Shown here: piece by piece, positions 25,055-33,220 of the stretch
Position numbering within the stretch: the first letter of the stretch is position 1
Layout: the number at the start of each line of letters is the position of its first letter
Origin: Sphingoaurantiacus capsulatus
GTDB taxonomy: Bacteria > Pseudomonadota > Alphaproteobacteria > Sphingomonadales > Sphingomonadaceae
Length of the DNA stretch: 64,000 nucleotides
Direction of reading: 5' to 3'
Assembly (NCBI RefSeq): GCF_042648405.1
Contig: NZ_JBHRXV010000001.1
Location: 515,032 to 579,031, forward strand
Position numbers and translations under genes: made by a program
The notes under the pieces: model-generated
Database searches by the model: none
Told to the model about the DNA's origin: nothing
The model's input: only the letters and a program-made list of their open reading frames with translations

Positions 25055-26202
25055 GCTGGAAGCATCTGTTCAGCGAAGCGCTCGCCGCCGCGCCCGCGCG
25101 CCTGCACCTCGCCGCGCACAGCCACCATCTGTGGCCCGACGCCACCCGTGCCGCGCAGCTTCAGGCGTGGGAGGACGGCGTGACCCTGGCCGACCACAAG
25201 TGGGACAAGGTGTTCGGCGAGGTGATGCCGGCGGCGCAGGCGGGCATCGCCGCCGAGCTGAAGCTGCCCTCGCCCGACAGCCTCGCCTTCGCGCCGAACA
25301 CGCATGAGTTCATCGTTCGGCTGGTGTCGGGGCGCGCGAGGCGGCCGGTGCGCATCCTGTCCACCGATGGCGAATTCCACAGCTTCCGCCGCCAGTCGGC
25401 GCGCTGGGCGGAGAGCGACGAGGTGGTGCTGGAGACGATCGCCACCGACCCGTGGGACAGCTTCGCCGATCGTTTCATCGAGCGCGCGCAGAGCGGCGAG
25501 CATGACCTGATCTTTGCCAGCCATGTGTTCTTCAAGACCGGCCGCGTGTTCGAGCGGGTCGCCGAACTGGCCTCGCTGTCGCGCCCCGATGGCCCGTGGC
25601 TGATGATCGACGGCTATCACGGCTTCATGGCAATGCCCACCGACCTGTCCGCCATCGCCGACCGCGCCTTCTACACCGCCGGCGGCTACAAATATGCGAT
25701 GGCCGGCGAAGGCGCCGCCTTCCTGCATGTCCCGCCGGGCTTCGGCCTGCGCCCCGCCAACACCGGCTGGTTCGCCGAGTTCGAGGATTTGACCGCTCCG
25801 CCCGGCACCATCGGCTACGCCCCCGGCGGCGGGCGGTTTCTGGGCGCGACCTTCGACCCGAGCGGGCTGTACCGGCTGGCGGCGGTGTTCGACCTGTATC
25901 GGCGCGAGGGCCTGACCACCGAAGCGGTCGCGGCGCATTCGGCGGGGCTGCAACGGCATCTGCTCGACGGCCTGTCCGGCGCGCTGGCCGAAGCCGAACT
26001 GCTCAACCCGCTCGATGGCCGCGCGCATGCCCGCTATCTCGCGTTCAAGGATGCCCGCGCCCCGGAGTGGAAGAAGGCGCTCGATGCGGAAGGCGTCGTC
26101 ACCGACGTGCGCGACGATGTGCTGCGGATTGGGTTCGGGCCCTATCAGGACGAGAGCGACATCGACCGGTTCCTGGGGATTGCGGGTAAGGCGCTCGCCT
26201 AA
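25051..26202 (+). CDS. Kynureninase-like PLP enzyme (class V aminotransferase fold)
   Basis: A 383-residue PLP enzyme with a GTG start overlapping the kynA stop. Features of the class V fold: the N-terminal HLAAHSHHLWP, SFRRQSARW, LMIDGYHGFMA with the cofactor Asp, TAGGYKY with the likely Schiff-base Lys214, and TGWFAEF. The sequence is more divergent from classical kynureninase than usual, but coupling to tryptophan dioxygenase supports cleavage of kynurenine to anthranilate plus alanine. Another class V activity cannot be excluded. A REP element follows its stop. Confidence 0.75.
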   Translation: MSWKHLFSEALAAAPARLHLAAHSHHLWPDATRAAQLQAWEDGVTLADHKWDKVFGEVMPAAQAGIAAELKLPSPDSLAFAPNTHEFIVRLVSGRARRPVRILSTDGEFHSFRRQSARWAESDEVVLETIATDPWDSFADRFIERAQSGEHDLIFASHVFFKTGRVFERVAELASLSRPDGPWLMIDGYHGFMAMPTDLSAIADRAFYTAGGYKYAMAGEGAAFLHVPPGFGLRPANTGWFAEFEDLTAPPGTIGYAPGGGRFLGATFDPSGLYRLAAVFDLYRREGLTTEAVAAHSAGLQRHLLDGLSGALAEAELLNPLDGRAHARYLAFKDARAPEWKKALDAEGVVTDVRDDVLRIGFGPYQDESDIDRFLGIAGKALA

Positions 26203-26210
26203 CGCTAGCT

Positions 26211-26312
26211 GTCATCCCCGCGAAGGCGGGGACCCAGCCCCAAACAAACAACTTGCTCGCTACCGCGAGCGCCTTTTCATGCGTGCTGGGTCCCCGCCTT
26301 CGCGGGGATGAC
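26211..26312. repeat. REP-like palindromic element, copy 5 (long centre)
   Basis: Outer arms are ATCCCCGC/GCGGGGAT with GAAG and CTTC turns, extended inward by GACCCAGC and GCTGGGTC. The centre is about 45 bases and contains a small CGCTACCGCGAGCG hairpin. It lies between the convergent kynureninase-like and alpha/beta hydrolase genes. Confidence 0.88.
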
Positions 26313-26336
26313 AATGAGCGTTGGCGCCTACCCCCG

Positions 26337-27221
26337 CTACCGCTTCGCCACCTTATCAATCGCATCGGCAATCTGCTCGACCAGCGGCACCGGCAAATCA
26401 TGGCCCATGCCCTCGATCTCGACCAGCTCGGCGCCCGGAATGTTCGCCGCCGTATCCCGCCCGCCATGCACCGGCACCAGCGGGTCGGCCTCGCCGTGGA
26501 TGACCAATGTCGGCGCCTTGATCGTCGCCAGCCGGGCGCGGCGGTCGCCGTTGGCGTAGATCGCCGCGAGCTGCCGCGCGAAGCCCGCCGGATACACCGA
26601 ACGATCGACGTCACGGCGAACGCGGGCGCGGAGCAAAGCTTCGTCGGCCGGATATTTGGGGCTGCCGATCGCCCGCGCCACCTTCACGCCGAAGTCGACG
26701 AGCGTGTCGACATCGTTGCTTTCCGGGCGGCCGAGCAGCGCGCCCATCGCCTCGGGGCTGGCGGGCGGCAGCATCGGGTTGCCGGTGGTCGACATGATCG
26801 AGGTCAGCGACAAGGTGCGCGCCGGATATTCGATGGCGACGACCTGCGCGATCATCCCGCCCATCGACGCGCCGACGATATGCGCCTTGTCGATGCCGAG
26901 CGCGTCGAGCAGCCCGATCGCGTCGGCGGCCATGTCCTCAAGGCTGTACGGCACCTTCGGGTCCTGGCCCGCCATCATCGCGCCGAGCAGGGTCGGCAGG
27001 TCGGGCGCGACGGCGCCGTCGAACTTGGTCGAGAGGCCGACATCGCGGTTGTCGTAGCGGACCACGCGGTAGCCGCGGGCGACCAGCGCGTTGCACAGCT
27101 CGACCGGCCACAAGGTCAGTTGCGCGCCGAGGCCCATGATGAGCAGCACGGTCTCCGCGCCGCTCGCCGGGCCGAAGCTTTCATATTCGATCTCGATGCC
27201 GTTCGCCGTCGTCCGCGCCAT
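26337..27221 (-). CDS. Alpha/beta hydrolase
   Basis: 294 residues of the alpha/beta-hydrolase fold, no signal peptide. The nucleophile elbow is GASMGGMIAQ, the acid lies in HGEADPLVP and the His in IEGMGHDLP, giving a full Ser-Asp-His triad. The oxyanion region reads LIMGLGAQLTLW. Esterase, lactonase or C-C hydrolase are all possible, and the substrate is not evident. The gene is convergent with the kynureninase-like gene across REP copy 5, so it is probably not a formamidase of that operon, but that activity should be kept in mind because kynurenine formamidases can be alpha/beta hydrolases. Confidence 0.85.
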   Translation of the reverse strand: MARTTANGIEIEYESFGPASGAETVLLIMGLGAQLTLWPVELCNALVARGYRVVRYDNRDVGLSTKFDGAVAPDLPTLLGAMMAGQDPKVPYSLEDMAADAIGLLDALGIDKAHIVGASMGGMIAQVVAIEYPARTLSLTSIMSTTGNPMLPPASPEAMGALLGRPESNDVDTLVDFGVKVARAIGSPKYPADEALLRARVRRDVDRSVYPAGFARQLAAIYANGDRRARLATIKAPTLVIHGEADPLVPVHGGRDTAANIPGAELVEIEGMGHDLPVPLVEQIADAIDKVAKR

Positions 27222-27313
27222 GCTGCTCTCCCCAGGGCTTTCGCCATGGATAGCAGGCAGGGGCGACGCGGCACCCCCTTCATTGTGGCGGCGCGGCGGG
27301 CTAAGCCGGCGTC

Positions 27314-27652
27314 ATGACGCACATCTACAAGATCATGGGCCGCGATGAGTGGGCGGCCGCGCAGGCTGCCGGGGTCTATGACGGCTCCGCGCATGACCGC
27401 CGCGACGGCTTCATCCACTTCTCGACCGCCGAGCAGGCGGCGGAGACGGCCGCCAAGCATTTCGCCGGCCGGAACGACCTGCTGCTGCTGACGATCGAGA
27501 TGGCGGGGTTCGGCGAAGCGCTGAAGTGGGAGCCGTCACGCGGCGGCGCGCTGTTTCCGCACCTTTATGCGCCACTGCCGCTGGACGCAGTGATTGCGAT
27601 GCGCGAGCTGCCGCTTGGGGCGGATGGCGCGCACATATTCCCTCCCGCTTAG
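27314..27652 (+). CDS. DUF952 domain protein
   Basis: 112 residues matching the DUF952 pattern: HIYKIMGRDEW at the start, GFIHFSTAEQ near residue 32, AKHFAGRNDLLLL, then LKWEPSRGGALFPHLYA, ending in a short tail. The family is small and cytoplasmic, related in fold to glutathione-dependent or ADP-ribosyl-like small enzymes, but no activity is assigned. ATG at 27314 fits the family start. It is divergent from the hydrolase gene with about 90 bases between. Confidence 0.88.
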   Translation: MTHIYKIMGRDEWAAAQAAGVYDGSAHDRRDGFIHFSTAEQAAETAAKHFAGRNDLLLLTIEMAGFGEALKWEPSRGGALFPHLYAPLPLDAVIAMRELPLGADGAHIFPPA

Positions 27653-27678
27653 GGAGAGGTCCGTCCACCCACCCTCAC

Positions 27679-27747
27679 CGTCATACCGGCGAAAGCCGGT
27701 ATCCAGACCCACGGTCGGACTGGATTCCGGCTTTCGCCGGAATGACG
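27679..27747. repeat. REP-like palindromic element, copy 6 (mixed arms)
   Basis: The left arm is the ATACCGGC/GCCGGTAT variant and the right arm is ATTCCGGC/GCCGGAAT, so it mixes two subtypes. Sequences on both outer sides (near 27645-27660 and 27762-27776) resemble half-arms of the family 2 element, as if this REP had inserted into one. Confidence 0.85.
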
Positions 27748-27780
27748 AGTGGAGTTGTGGGCTCTCCCCTCAAGGGAAAG

Positions 27781-28731
27781 CTACGCGACAGCGCGCTGTT
27801 CTTCGGGCTGCTCGCACGCCACCCGGTTCCGCCCTGTCCGCTTGGCGGCATAGAGCAGCCGATCGGCGCGCTGCATCAGTTCGGACGCATCGAGACACGG
27901 CGTCGCCGCGATGCCGATGCTGGCGGTGAGCGCCAGCCGTTCGCCGGATGGCAGGGTGCAGCCGTCGCGCGCGAGGCCGGCGAGGAAGGCGTCGCAGCGG
28001 GCGACGCTGTCCTCGACCGGCGTATCGGTCATCAGCACCGCGAATTCCTCGCCGCCGATGCGCGCGACCAGCGCGTCGGGGAAGCTCGCCTGCGCCGCCG
28101 CCGCGAAGCCGCGCAGCGCCTCGTCGCCGGCCTGATGGCCGTGCTGGTCGTTGATCACCTTGAAATGGTCGATATCGCAGATCGCCAAAGTGCTGGCGCG
28201 GCGCGCCGCTTTTTCCAACTCGATCATGAAGCGGCGGCGGTTGGCGAGGCCGGTCAGCGGATCGCTGTTGGCGAGCCGTTCGAGCGCCTGCGCCTTCTCT
28301 TCCGCCTCGTTCAACGCCTCCAGCAACTGGTCCTCGAGCTGCTTGCGCCAGCGGATGTCGCGCACCGAGGTGACGGCGCTGCGCTTGTCGCCGTCGGGTA
28401 CCGCCCGCGCGCTCGCCTCCAGCCAGACCCAGCGGCCGTTGCTGTGCTGCGCGCGGAATTCGATGGTGAAGCGGTCGCGGCGCCGTTCGAGCAGTTCGAT
28501 GCAGTGGCGCTCGACCTCGGGCAGATCTTCCGGGTGGATGATCGACAGCAGGCCGACGCCGATCATGGAGCCTGGCGAGCGGCCGATGATCTCCTCCACC
28601 GAGGGCGACGCATATTGGCAGGTGTCGCCCAGGCCGACGTAGAGCACGCCGTCGCAGACATTCTCGGCAATGATGCGATAGAGGTCGGCCGGCGGAGCCC
28701 CCGTGGTTATGATCCTCTCCGCCATCGACAT
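27781..28731 (-). CDS. Diguanylate cyclase with PAS domain
   Basis: 316 residues: an N-terminal PAS domain (about 12-125, with YRIIAENVCDGVLYVG and a PAC-like RFTIEFRAQHSNG..W), a short coiled linker, then a GGDEF domain with an intact GGEEF in RIGGEEFAVL and DPLTGLANRR at its start. No RxxD product-inhibition site precedes it (FPDA). It is predicted cytoplasmic and makes c-di-GMP in response to a PAS ligand or partner. ATG at 28731 is chosen; ATG at 28725 is possible. It lies 113 bases downstream of the second cyclase on the same strand. Confidence 0.9.
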   Translation of the reverse strand: MSMAERIITTGAPPADLYRIIAENVCDGVLYVGLGDTCQYASPSVEEIIGRSPGSMIGVGLLSIIHPEDLPEVERHCIELLERRRDRFTIEFRAQHSNGRWVWLEASARAVPDGDKRSAVTSVRDIRWRKQLEDQLLEALNEAEEKAQALERLANSDPLTGLANRRRFMIELEKAARRASTLAICDIDHFKVINDQHGHQAGDEALRGFAAAAQASFPDALVARIGGEEFAVLMTDTPVEDSVARCDAFLAGLARDGCTLPSGERLALTASIGIAATPCLDASELMQRADRLLYAAKRTGRNRVACEQPEEQRAVA

Positions 28732-28844
28732 CGAATCGGCTTGTTCCCTGTACGGACGACGGGAAGCCGCCCAACAGATCGCACCCTGCCGCCAAATGCC
28801 TAACAACCGGCTAACGGCACCGTATTTTCACAGTAGTCGCGGTT

Positions 28845-29855
28845 TCAGCCACCGCGCCCGTCACCCGCGATCACCATTGCGGTGCCGACGCGGTTCCGCC
28901 CTTCCGCCTTCGCCTTGTAGAGCGCGTGGTCGGCGGCGGTGAGCAGCCCCTGCGGCATCGTCGTCGACCCGCCCATGCCGGCGAGCGCGGTGGCGACGCC
29001 GATGCTCGCCGAGACGACGCCGCCGCCCGGCGGGTTGCCGGTATGCGGCACGCGCAGGTTGAGGATGGCGGTACGGATCTTCTCCGCTGCCGCGCAGGCC
29101 TCGGCGCTGTCGCAGCCGGGCAGGATGATCGCCAGTTCCTCGCCGCCGTAGCGCGCGGCGAAGGCGGGCGGCGCGCAGGTGCTCGACACGGCGCCGGAAA
29201 TGGCGCGCAGGCAGTCGTCGCCGACCTGATGGCCATAGCTGTCGTTGAACAGCTTGAAGTGATCGACATCGAGCAGCAGCAGCGACATCCGCCCGCCCAT
29301 CGCCAGGGTCGACGTCCACTCGCGGTCGAGCGCTTCGTCGAACGCGCGGCGGTTGGCGAGGCCGGTGAGCCCGTCGGTGCGCGCCGCCAGCGACAGGGCC
29401 TCCTCACGGACCTTCTTGGCGCTGATGTCGCGCATGGTGAAGATCAGGTCGGTCGGCTTGCCCGTCACCGGATCGGCGACGGTGCGCGCGTTGGTTTCCA
29501 CCCAGATCGGGTGACCGTCGCGGTGCATGATGCGGAATTCGAGCTTCAGGTCCGAGACTTCCGAGCTGAAGTGGCGGGCGACCGCGGCACCGACGCGCGG
29601 CTGGTCCTCGGGGTGGAGGAAGCTGTTGGCGGAGACATCGCCGCCGCGCTTCATCATGTCCTCGGGCTTCCAGCCGAACAGGCGCTCGGCCGACGGCGAG
29701 ATATAGGTTACCCGGCCGTCGGACGAGCGGGCGCGGAAGATGACGTCGAGCGACTGTTCGGCGACCAGCTTGAACGTCTCATGCTCCTGCGCACGGTGAC
29801 GCTCGTCCCGCCCGGCGCGACCGAGCAGGCGCTGCAGAAAGCGCGGCAATGCCAT
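28845..29855 (-). CDS. GGDEF protein with PAS domain, signature GGEEL
   Basis: 336 residues: a PAS domain (about 22-135, LVAEQSLDVIFRARSSDG, W..ETNART), then a GGDEF domain starting DGLTGLANRRAF with LLLDVDHFKLFND. The signature loop reads YGGEELAII, so the usual F is L. The catalytic Glu/Asp and the nucleotide-binding residues are present, so activity is possible but less sure. ATG at 29855 is chosen for the GGGGAGAG upstream. It is preceded by the family 2 repeat and the histidine kinase, and followed by another PAS-GGDEF cyclase, all on the minus strand. Confidence 0.88.
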   Translation of the reverse strand: MALPRFLQRLLGRAGRDERHRAQEHETFKLVAEQSLDVIFRARSSDGRVTYISPSAERLFGWKPEDMMKRGGDVSANSFLHPEDQPRVGAAVARHFSSEVSDLKLEFRIMHRDGHPIWVETNARTVADPVTGKPTDLIFTMRDISAKKVREEALSLAARTDGLTGLANRRAFDEALDREWTSTLAMGGRMSLLLLDVDHFKLFNDSYGHQVGDDCLRAISGAVSSTCAPPAFAARYGGEELAIILPGCDSAEACAAAEKIRTAILNLRVPHTGNPPGGGVVSASIGVATALAGMGGSTTMPQGLLTAADHALYKAKAEGRNRVGTAMVIAGDGRGG

Positions 29856-29936
29856 TATACTCTCCCCATCCCTCGGTACCGTAAATACCACAGGGGCGGG
29901 CAAAGGCTAGCTCGCCTGTTCTGCGGAGCAGCAGAG

Positions 29937-30056
29937 CCCCTCTTCCTAGAGGGGAGAGGGGTTGGGGAGAGGGTGGTCGGAAGGCGGACGCCAACCGGCG
30001 ACCACCCTCACCCCGCTCGCTGACGCGAGTCGCCCTCTCCCCTCCAGGGAGAGGGG
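29937..30056. repeat. Long inverted-repeat element, family 2, copy B
   Basis: Same order of parts as copy A (12690-12810): CCCCTCTTCC arm, GGGAGAGGGTGGTCGG, GACCACCCTCACCCC, a GCTCGCT..GCGAGT hairpin, and CCTCCAGGGAGAGGGG at the end. Inner spacers differ while arms are conserved. It sits between the histidine kinase stop and the PAS-GGDEF gene. Confidence 0.85.
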
Positions 30057-30071
30057 CAAAATGCGCGGGCT

Positions 30072-32132
30072 CTACTCTGCTGGCGGGACCGCCGGCAGGG
30101 TCAGGCAGATGCAGGTGCCCGGCCGGTGCGCGGGCTCGACCCAGATGCGTCCGCCATGCGCCTGCACGATCGCGCGGGAGATGGTGAGGCCAAGCCCGAG
30201 GCCCGATGCCTTCGACGAGGCGAAGGGCGAGAAGATGTCGTCGGGCGCGCTGACCCCGGGGCCGTTGTCAATGACGCTGATCACCACGAAGCCGGCGTCA
30301 TCGCCCGTCCGGCTGCTCACTGTCACCTCGGGCGGCTTCGCCTCAGCCGCCGCCTCGCAGGCGTTGCGCACGAGGTTCATCAGCACCTGCTGCACCTGCA
30401 CCCGGTCGGCGATCACCGCCTGTGCGCTCGCATCGAGCCGACGCCGCAGCCGCACCGCCGGATGGCTGAGGCGGATCAGCGCGAACACATCATCGACGAC
30501 GGCAGGCAGCGCCACCTCGGCGGCATGGTCGGTGCGGCCGCTCGCCAGATCCTTGGCCCGGCGCATGATGTCGCCGGCGAGGCGCAACTGGTCGCGCGTA
30601 TGGCTGATCGCCTCGCGCGCCGTCGCCGCGCCGGTCGCGGGGTCGCGGCTTAGCAGCCGTTCGGACGCGGCGAGATAGTTGATCGCGGCGGTCAGCGGCT
30701 GCGCCATCTCATGCGCAAGCGTCGCGGCGAGCGCGTTGATCGCAGCGATGCGGTCGCCATGCGCCACCTGCGACCGGAACTGTTCGTTCGCCTTGTCGGC
30801 GCTGACGTCCTGGTCGGTGCCGATCAGTTGCACGACGCGTCCGCCCGCACCAACGACGGGCACGATCGACAGGCGGCGGTGCATCTGCTCGCCCGCCATG
30901 CCGACCGCGTAGAGATCGAGCTGCCGCGCCTCGCCCTGCTGCACCGCGGCTTCGACGGCGTTGAGGAAAGCGCCGCGCCCGCCGCGGCGGAAATGGCCGG
31001 CATAATCGTCGATGCTCATCGCATCGCGCGCGGCCTCGCGGCCGTACATCGCGCAGAGTTGGTCGGACCACAGCACCACGCCCTTCGCCGGATCATATTC
31101 CCAGTCGCCGATGCGGCCGATGCGCTGCGCCTCGCGCAGGCGGAAATTGACCGCCGCCATGTGCCGCGCCGCGGCGTCGCGGCGGCGCGCATAGACGCTG
31201 AGCAGGCCGGCGATGGCGAGCGTCGCGACGGTCAGCAGCGCGCCGCCGCCGCGATAGCGACCGGCGCGCGCGTCGACCGGCGCGAGGATTTCTTCATGGC
31301 CGATACCGCTGGTGACGAAGATCGCATAGTCGGGCAGCCGCCGGTGGCTGAACCAGCGCACGACGCCGTCGAGCGAACTGGGGCCGAGATAGGTCCCGTT
31401 CGGATCGCGCAGCTGCTGCCGCATCACCAGCGTGCCCGCCAGATTCTCGCCGAAGCTGAAGCGCCCGCCGGTGCGCCGCGCGATGGTGATGCCGTCGAGA
31501 CGGACCACCGAGATGAGATCGCTCGGCCGGTCGGCCGCACCCTCGGTAAAGGCGATGAAGCGCGCGACTTCGAGCTGAAGGGTGACGCTGCCGGCGTAGC
31601 TGCCGTCGGGCCGGTCGATGCGGCGGGTGAGGCCGATCATCGGTTTGCCGAGGCGCGGCGAGATGCGCGGGATGCCGATCATCACCCGGTCGTGCGGCGC
31701 CTGGGCGATCCGCCGCACCGATCCCCAGTTGCCGATGTTGAGTGGCGGCAGACCGTCGACCGTGGCGCCGACCAGATCGGCATTGGCATCGGCGACCAGC
31801 ACGGCGGCGAACAGCGGGTTGGCGATGACCGGATCGCTGATCGTCGCCGGGCCGCCGTCGGCGCGCGGCGTCGGCAGCCCGTTCCGGTACTTCTCGGCAA
31901 GGTTGCGCGTCGCCACGTCGGCGGCATCGAGCGTGCGCAGCACATAGCGCTCGAAGGCGAGCACGCGGTTCTGGTTGTCTCGGATCGCGCCCTCAATCGC
32001 CTGGCTTCGCTCGAACTGGACCTGCGCGACGATCGTCGTCCAGATCAGGCCGAGCACCACCGCGGCGATCGTCCAGATCAGCGCCAATGCCAACCATGAC
32101 GCCGGGGCGCCCAGCCCCGCCGTTGTCGGCAT
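30072..32132 (-). CDS. Membrane sensor histidine kinase with PAS
   Basis: 686 residues: TM1 at about 12-37, a large extracytoplasmic sensor domain of the double-Cache/PDC type (to about 295), TM2 at about 305-325, a PAS region (WEYDPAKGVVLWSDQ..), then HisKA with ATLAHEMAQPLTAA (phospho-His), an N box NLVRNACEAA, and G boxes DNGPGV and GLGLGL. The domain plan resembles FixL-type orthodox kinases. No response regulator is adjacent, so its partner is unknown. ATG at 32132 is used; longer starts are possible. It probably senses a small organic ligand through the Cache domain. Confidence 0.9.
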   Translation of the reverse strand: MPTTAGLGAPASWLALALIWTIAAVVLGLIWTTIVAQVQFERSQAIEGAIRDNQNRVLAFERYVLRTLDAADVATRNLAEKYRNGLPTPRADGGPATISDPVIANPLFAAVLVADANADLVGATVDGLPPLNIGNWGSVRRIAQAPHDRVMIGIPRISPRLGKPMIGLTRRIDRPDGSYAGSVTLQLEVARFIAFTEGAADRPSDLISVVRLDGITIARRTGGRFSFGENLAGTLVMRQQLRDPNGTYLGPSSLDGVVRWFSHRRLPDYAIFVTSGIGHEEILAPVDARAGRYRGGGALLTVATLAIAGLLSVYARRRDAAARHMAAVNFRLREAQRIGRIGDWEYDPAKGVVLWSDQLCAMYGREAARDAMSIDDYAGHFRRGGRGAFLNAVEAAVQQGEARQLDLYAVGMAGEQMHRRLSIVPVVGAGGRVVQLIGTDQDVSADKANEQFRSQVAHGDRIAAINALAATLAHEMAQPLTAAINYLAASERLLSRDPATGAATAREAISHTRDQLRLAGDIMRRAKDLASGRTDHAAEVALPAVVDDVFALIRLSHPAVRLRRRLDASAQAVIADRVQVQQVLMNLVRNACEAAAEAKPPEVTVSSRTGDDAGFVVISVIDNGPGVSAPDDIFSPFASSKASGLGLGLTISRAIVQAHGGRIWVEPAHRPGTCICLTLPAVPPAE

Positions 32133-32284
32133 GCGTCCCCGCGCCCGCAATTCGCCACCGCCGGTCACGCGCCTTCTGTCCCCCGCTTTCCCCACGCTGT
32201 CGAGCGGTGTCAGGCGAAAGAGGCGCCGCGTTCCTTTTCGGCAACGCTGGGGTGACGGTACGCTCCGCCTCCCCGCTCACCCAC

Positions 32285-32352
32285 CGTCATACTGGCGAAA
32301 GCCGGTATCCAGTCGATGGCCGGTCTGGATACCGGCTTTCGCCGGTATGACG
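32285..32352. repeat. REP-like palindromic element, copy 7
   Basis: Arms of the ATACCGGC variant; the left arm has one T (ATACTGGC) that breaks the match with GCCGGTAT, so a G-U pair would form. It lies between the kinase start and the NTF2-like gene stop, in a 243-base gap that otherwise shows no coding signal. Confidence 0.88.
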
Positions 32353-32375
32353 AATGAGGGAGTTACTGCTGCCCC

Positions 32376-32795
32376 CTACTTCAGGCGCGTCACCTGAATG
32401 TGCACCGCGCGCCATTGGCCATCTTCCTTGCGGAAGGTGTCGGAGAAGCGGATGCGGCTGGTGAAGCGCGAGCCGGCGGACGTGCCGGTCAGCACCGTCT
32501 CCGCGCTGGTCACAAAGGCGTCGGGGCCGAGTGGCGTCATAGTGCGGTCAGTGAGGGTGATCGGATCGAACGCCTCGTCGGGCCCGGTCCACCCGGCGAT
32601 GAACGCGGCCTTGCCGAGCCGCTGGCCCGAGCCGTCGATGAACACCAGCTCGTCCGACACCATCGCGTCGAGCGCCGCGCCGTTCTTGGCAAGCTGCGCC
32701 TTGTCGAAGGCATCGGCGAAGGCGACGAGGTCGGCGGGCATCGCCGCCACCGGGGCGGCCACCAGCAGCAGGGCGGCAATGGCGAACGCGCGCAT
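32376..32795 (-). CDS. Exported NTF2-like (DUF4440) protein
   Basis: 139 residues. A Sec signal peptide spans about 1-18 (MRAFAIAALLLVAAPVAA-M). The mature part has the cone-shaped NTF2-like layout: FADAFDKAQLAKNGAALD, VSDELVFIDGSGQ, and C-terminal strands ending RAVHIQVTRLK. These proteins bind small hydrophobic ligands or act as simple enzymes; the role here is unknown. It starts two bases after the DUF1330 stop, so the two are one operon. Confidence 0.8.
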   Translation of the reverse strand: MRAFAIAALLLVAAPVAAMPADLVAFADAFDKAQLAKNGAALDAMVSDELVFIDGSGQRLGKAAFIAGWTGPDEAFDPITLTDRTMTPLGPDAFVTSAETVLTGTSAGSRFTSRIRFSDTFRKEDGQWRAVHIQVTRLK

Positions 32796-32797
32796 GA

Positions 32798-33085
32798 TCA
32801 GAAGCCTTTCACCAGGGTGACGACGGCATCGGCGCCGGCGCGGCGGTCGACTGAGATCGCCTGATACTCGGGCGAGTCCGCCCAGCCGCGGAACGCCGCT
32901 TCGTCAGGAAAGCTCATCAGCACGACCTTCTCGCGATCGCTCGCTCCCTCGATGATCTGCGGCGCCTCGTCGGCCGCCAGCAGCCGGCCGGGATGCTTCA
33001 GGAACACCTCCATGAAGCGCGCCTGATAGCGGTCATAGGCGGCGCGATCGGTGAAGCGGAGCTGGGCGATAGCGTAGACGGTCAT
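32798..33085 (-). CDS. DUF1330 family protein
   Basis: 95 residues with the dimeric ferredoxin-like fold of DUF1330: YAIAQLRFTDRAAYDRYQ at the start, a central FLKHPGRLLAADEAPQIIEG, then VVLMSFPDEAAFRGWADSPEYQ and a C-terminal strand ending TLVKGF. Related proteins include monooxygenase-like enzymes, but no activity is proven. It is the upstream gene of a two-gene operon with an exported NTF2-like protein, and it is divergent from a thiolase 136 bases away. Confidence 0.88.
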   Translation of the reverse strand: MTVYAIAQLRFTDRAAYDRYQARFMEVFLKHPGRLLAADEAPQIIEGASDREKVVLMSFPDEAAFRGWADSPEYQAISVDRRAGADAVVTLVKGF

Positions 33086-33220
33086 GGCATCGACATAGCC
33101 GGAAAGGTACTTCGCGCACCAGTCGCCTTTGACAGGGCTGGCATTTTGTCAGGGTTGCGCGGACCCTCGCCAACCGACAAGTAGTTTCCCGCAACCGGAT
33201 CAACGGGAGAGGGATTCCAC

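Noticed and set aside
33128..33160. TTGACA-like promoter before the thiolase
   Set aside because: TTGACA is present at 33129-33134, but the expected -10 region 17 bases later is GC-rich (GGGTTG).
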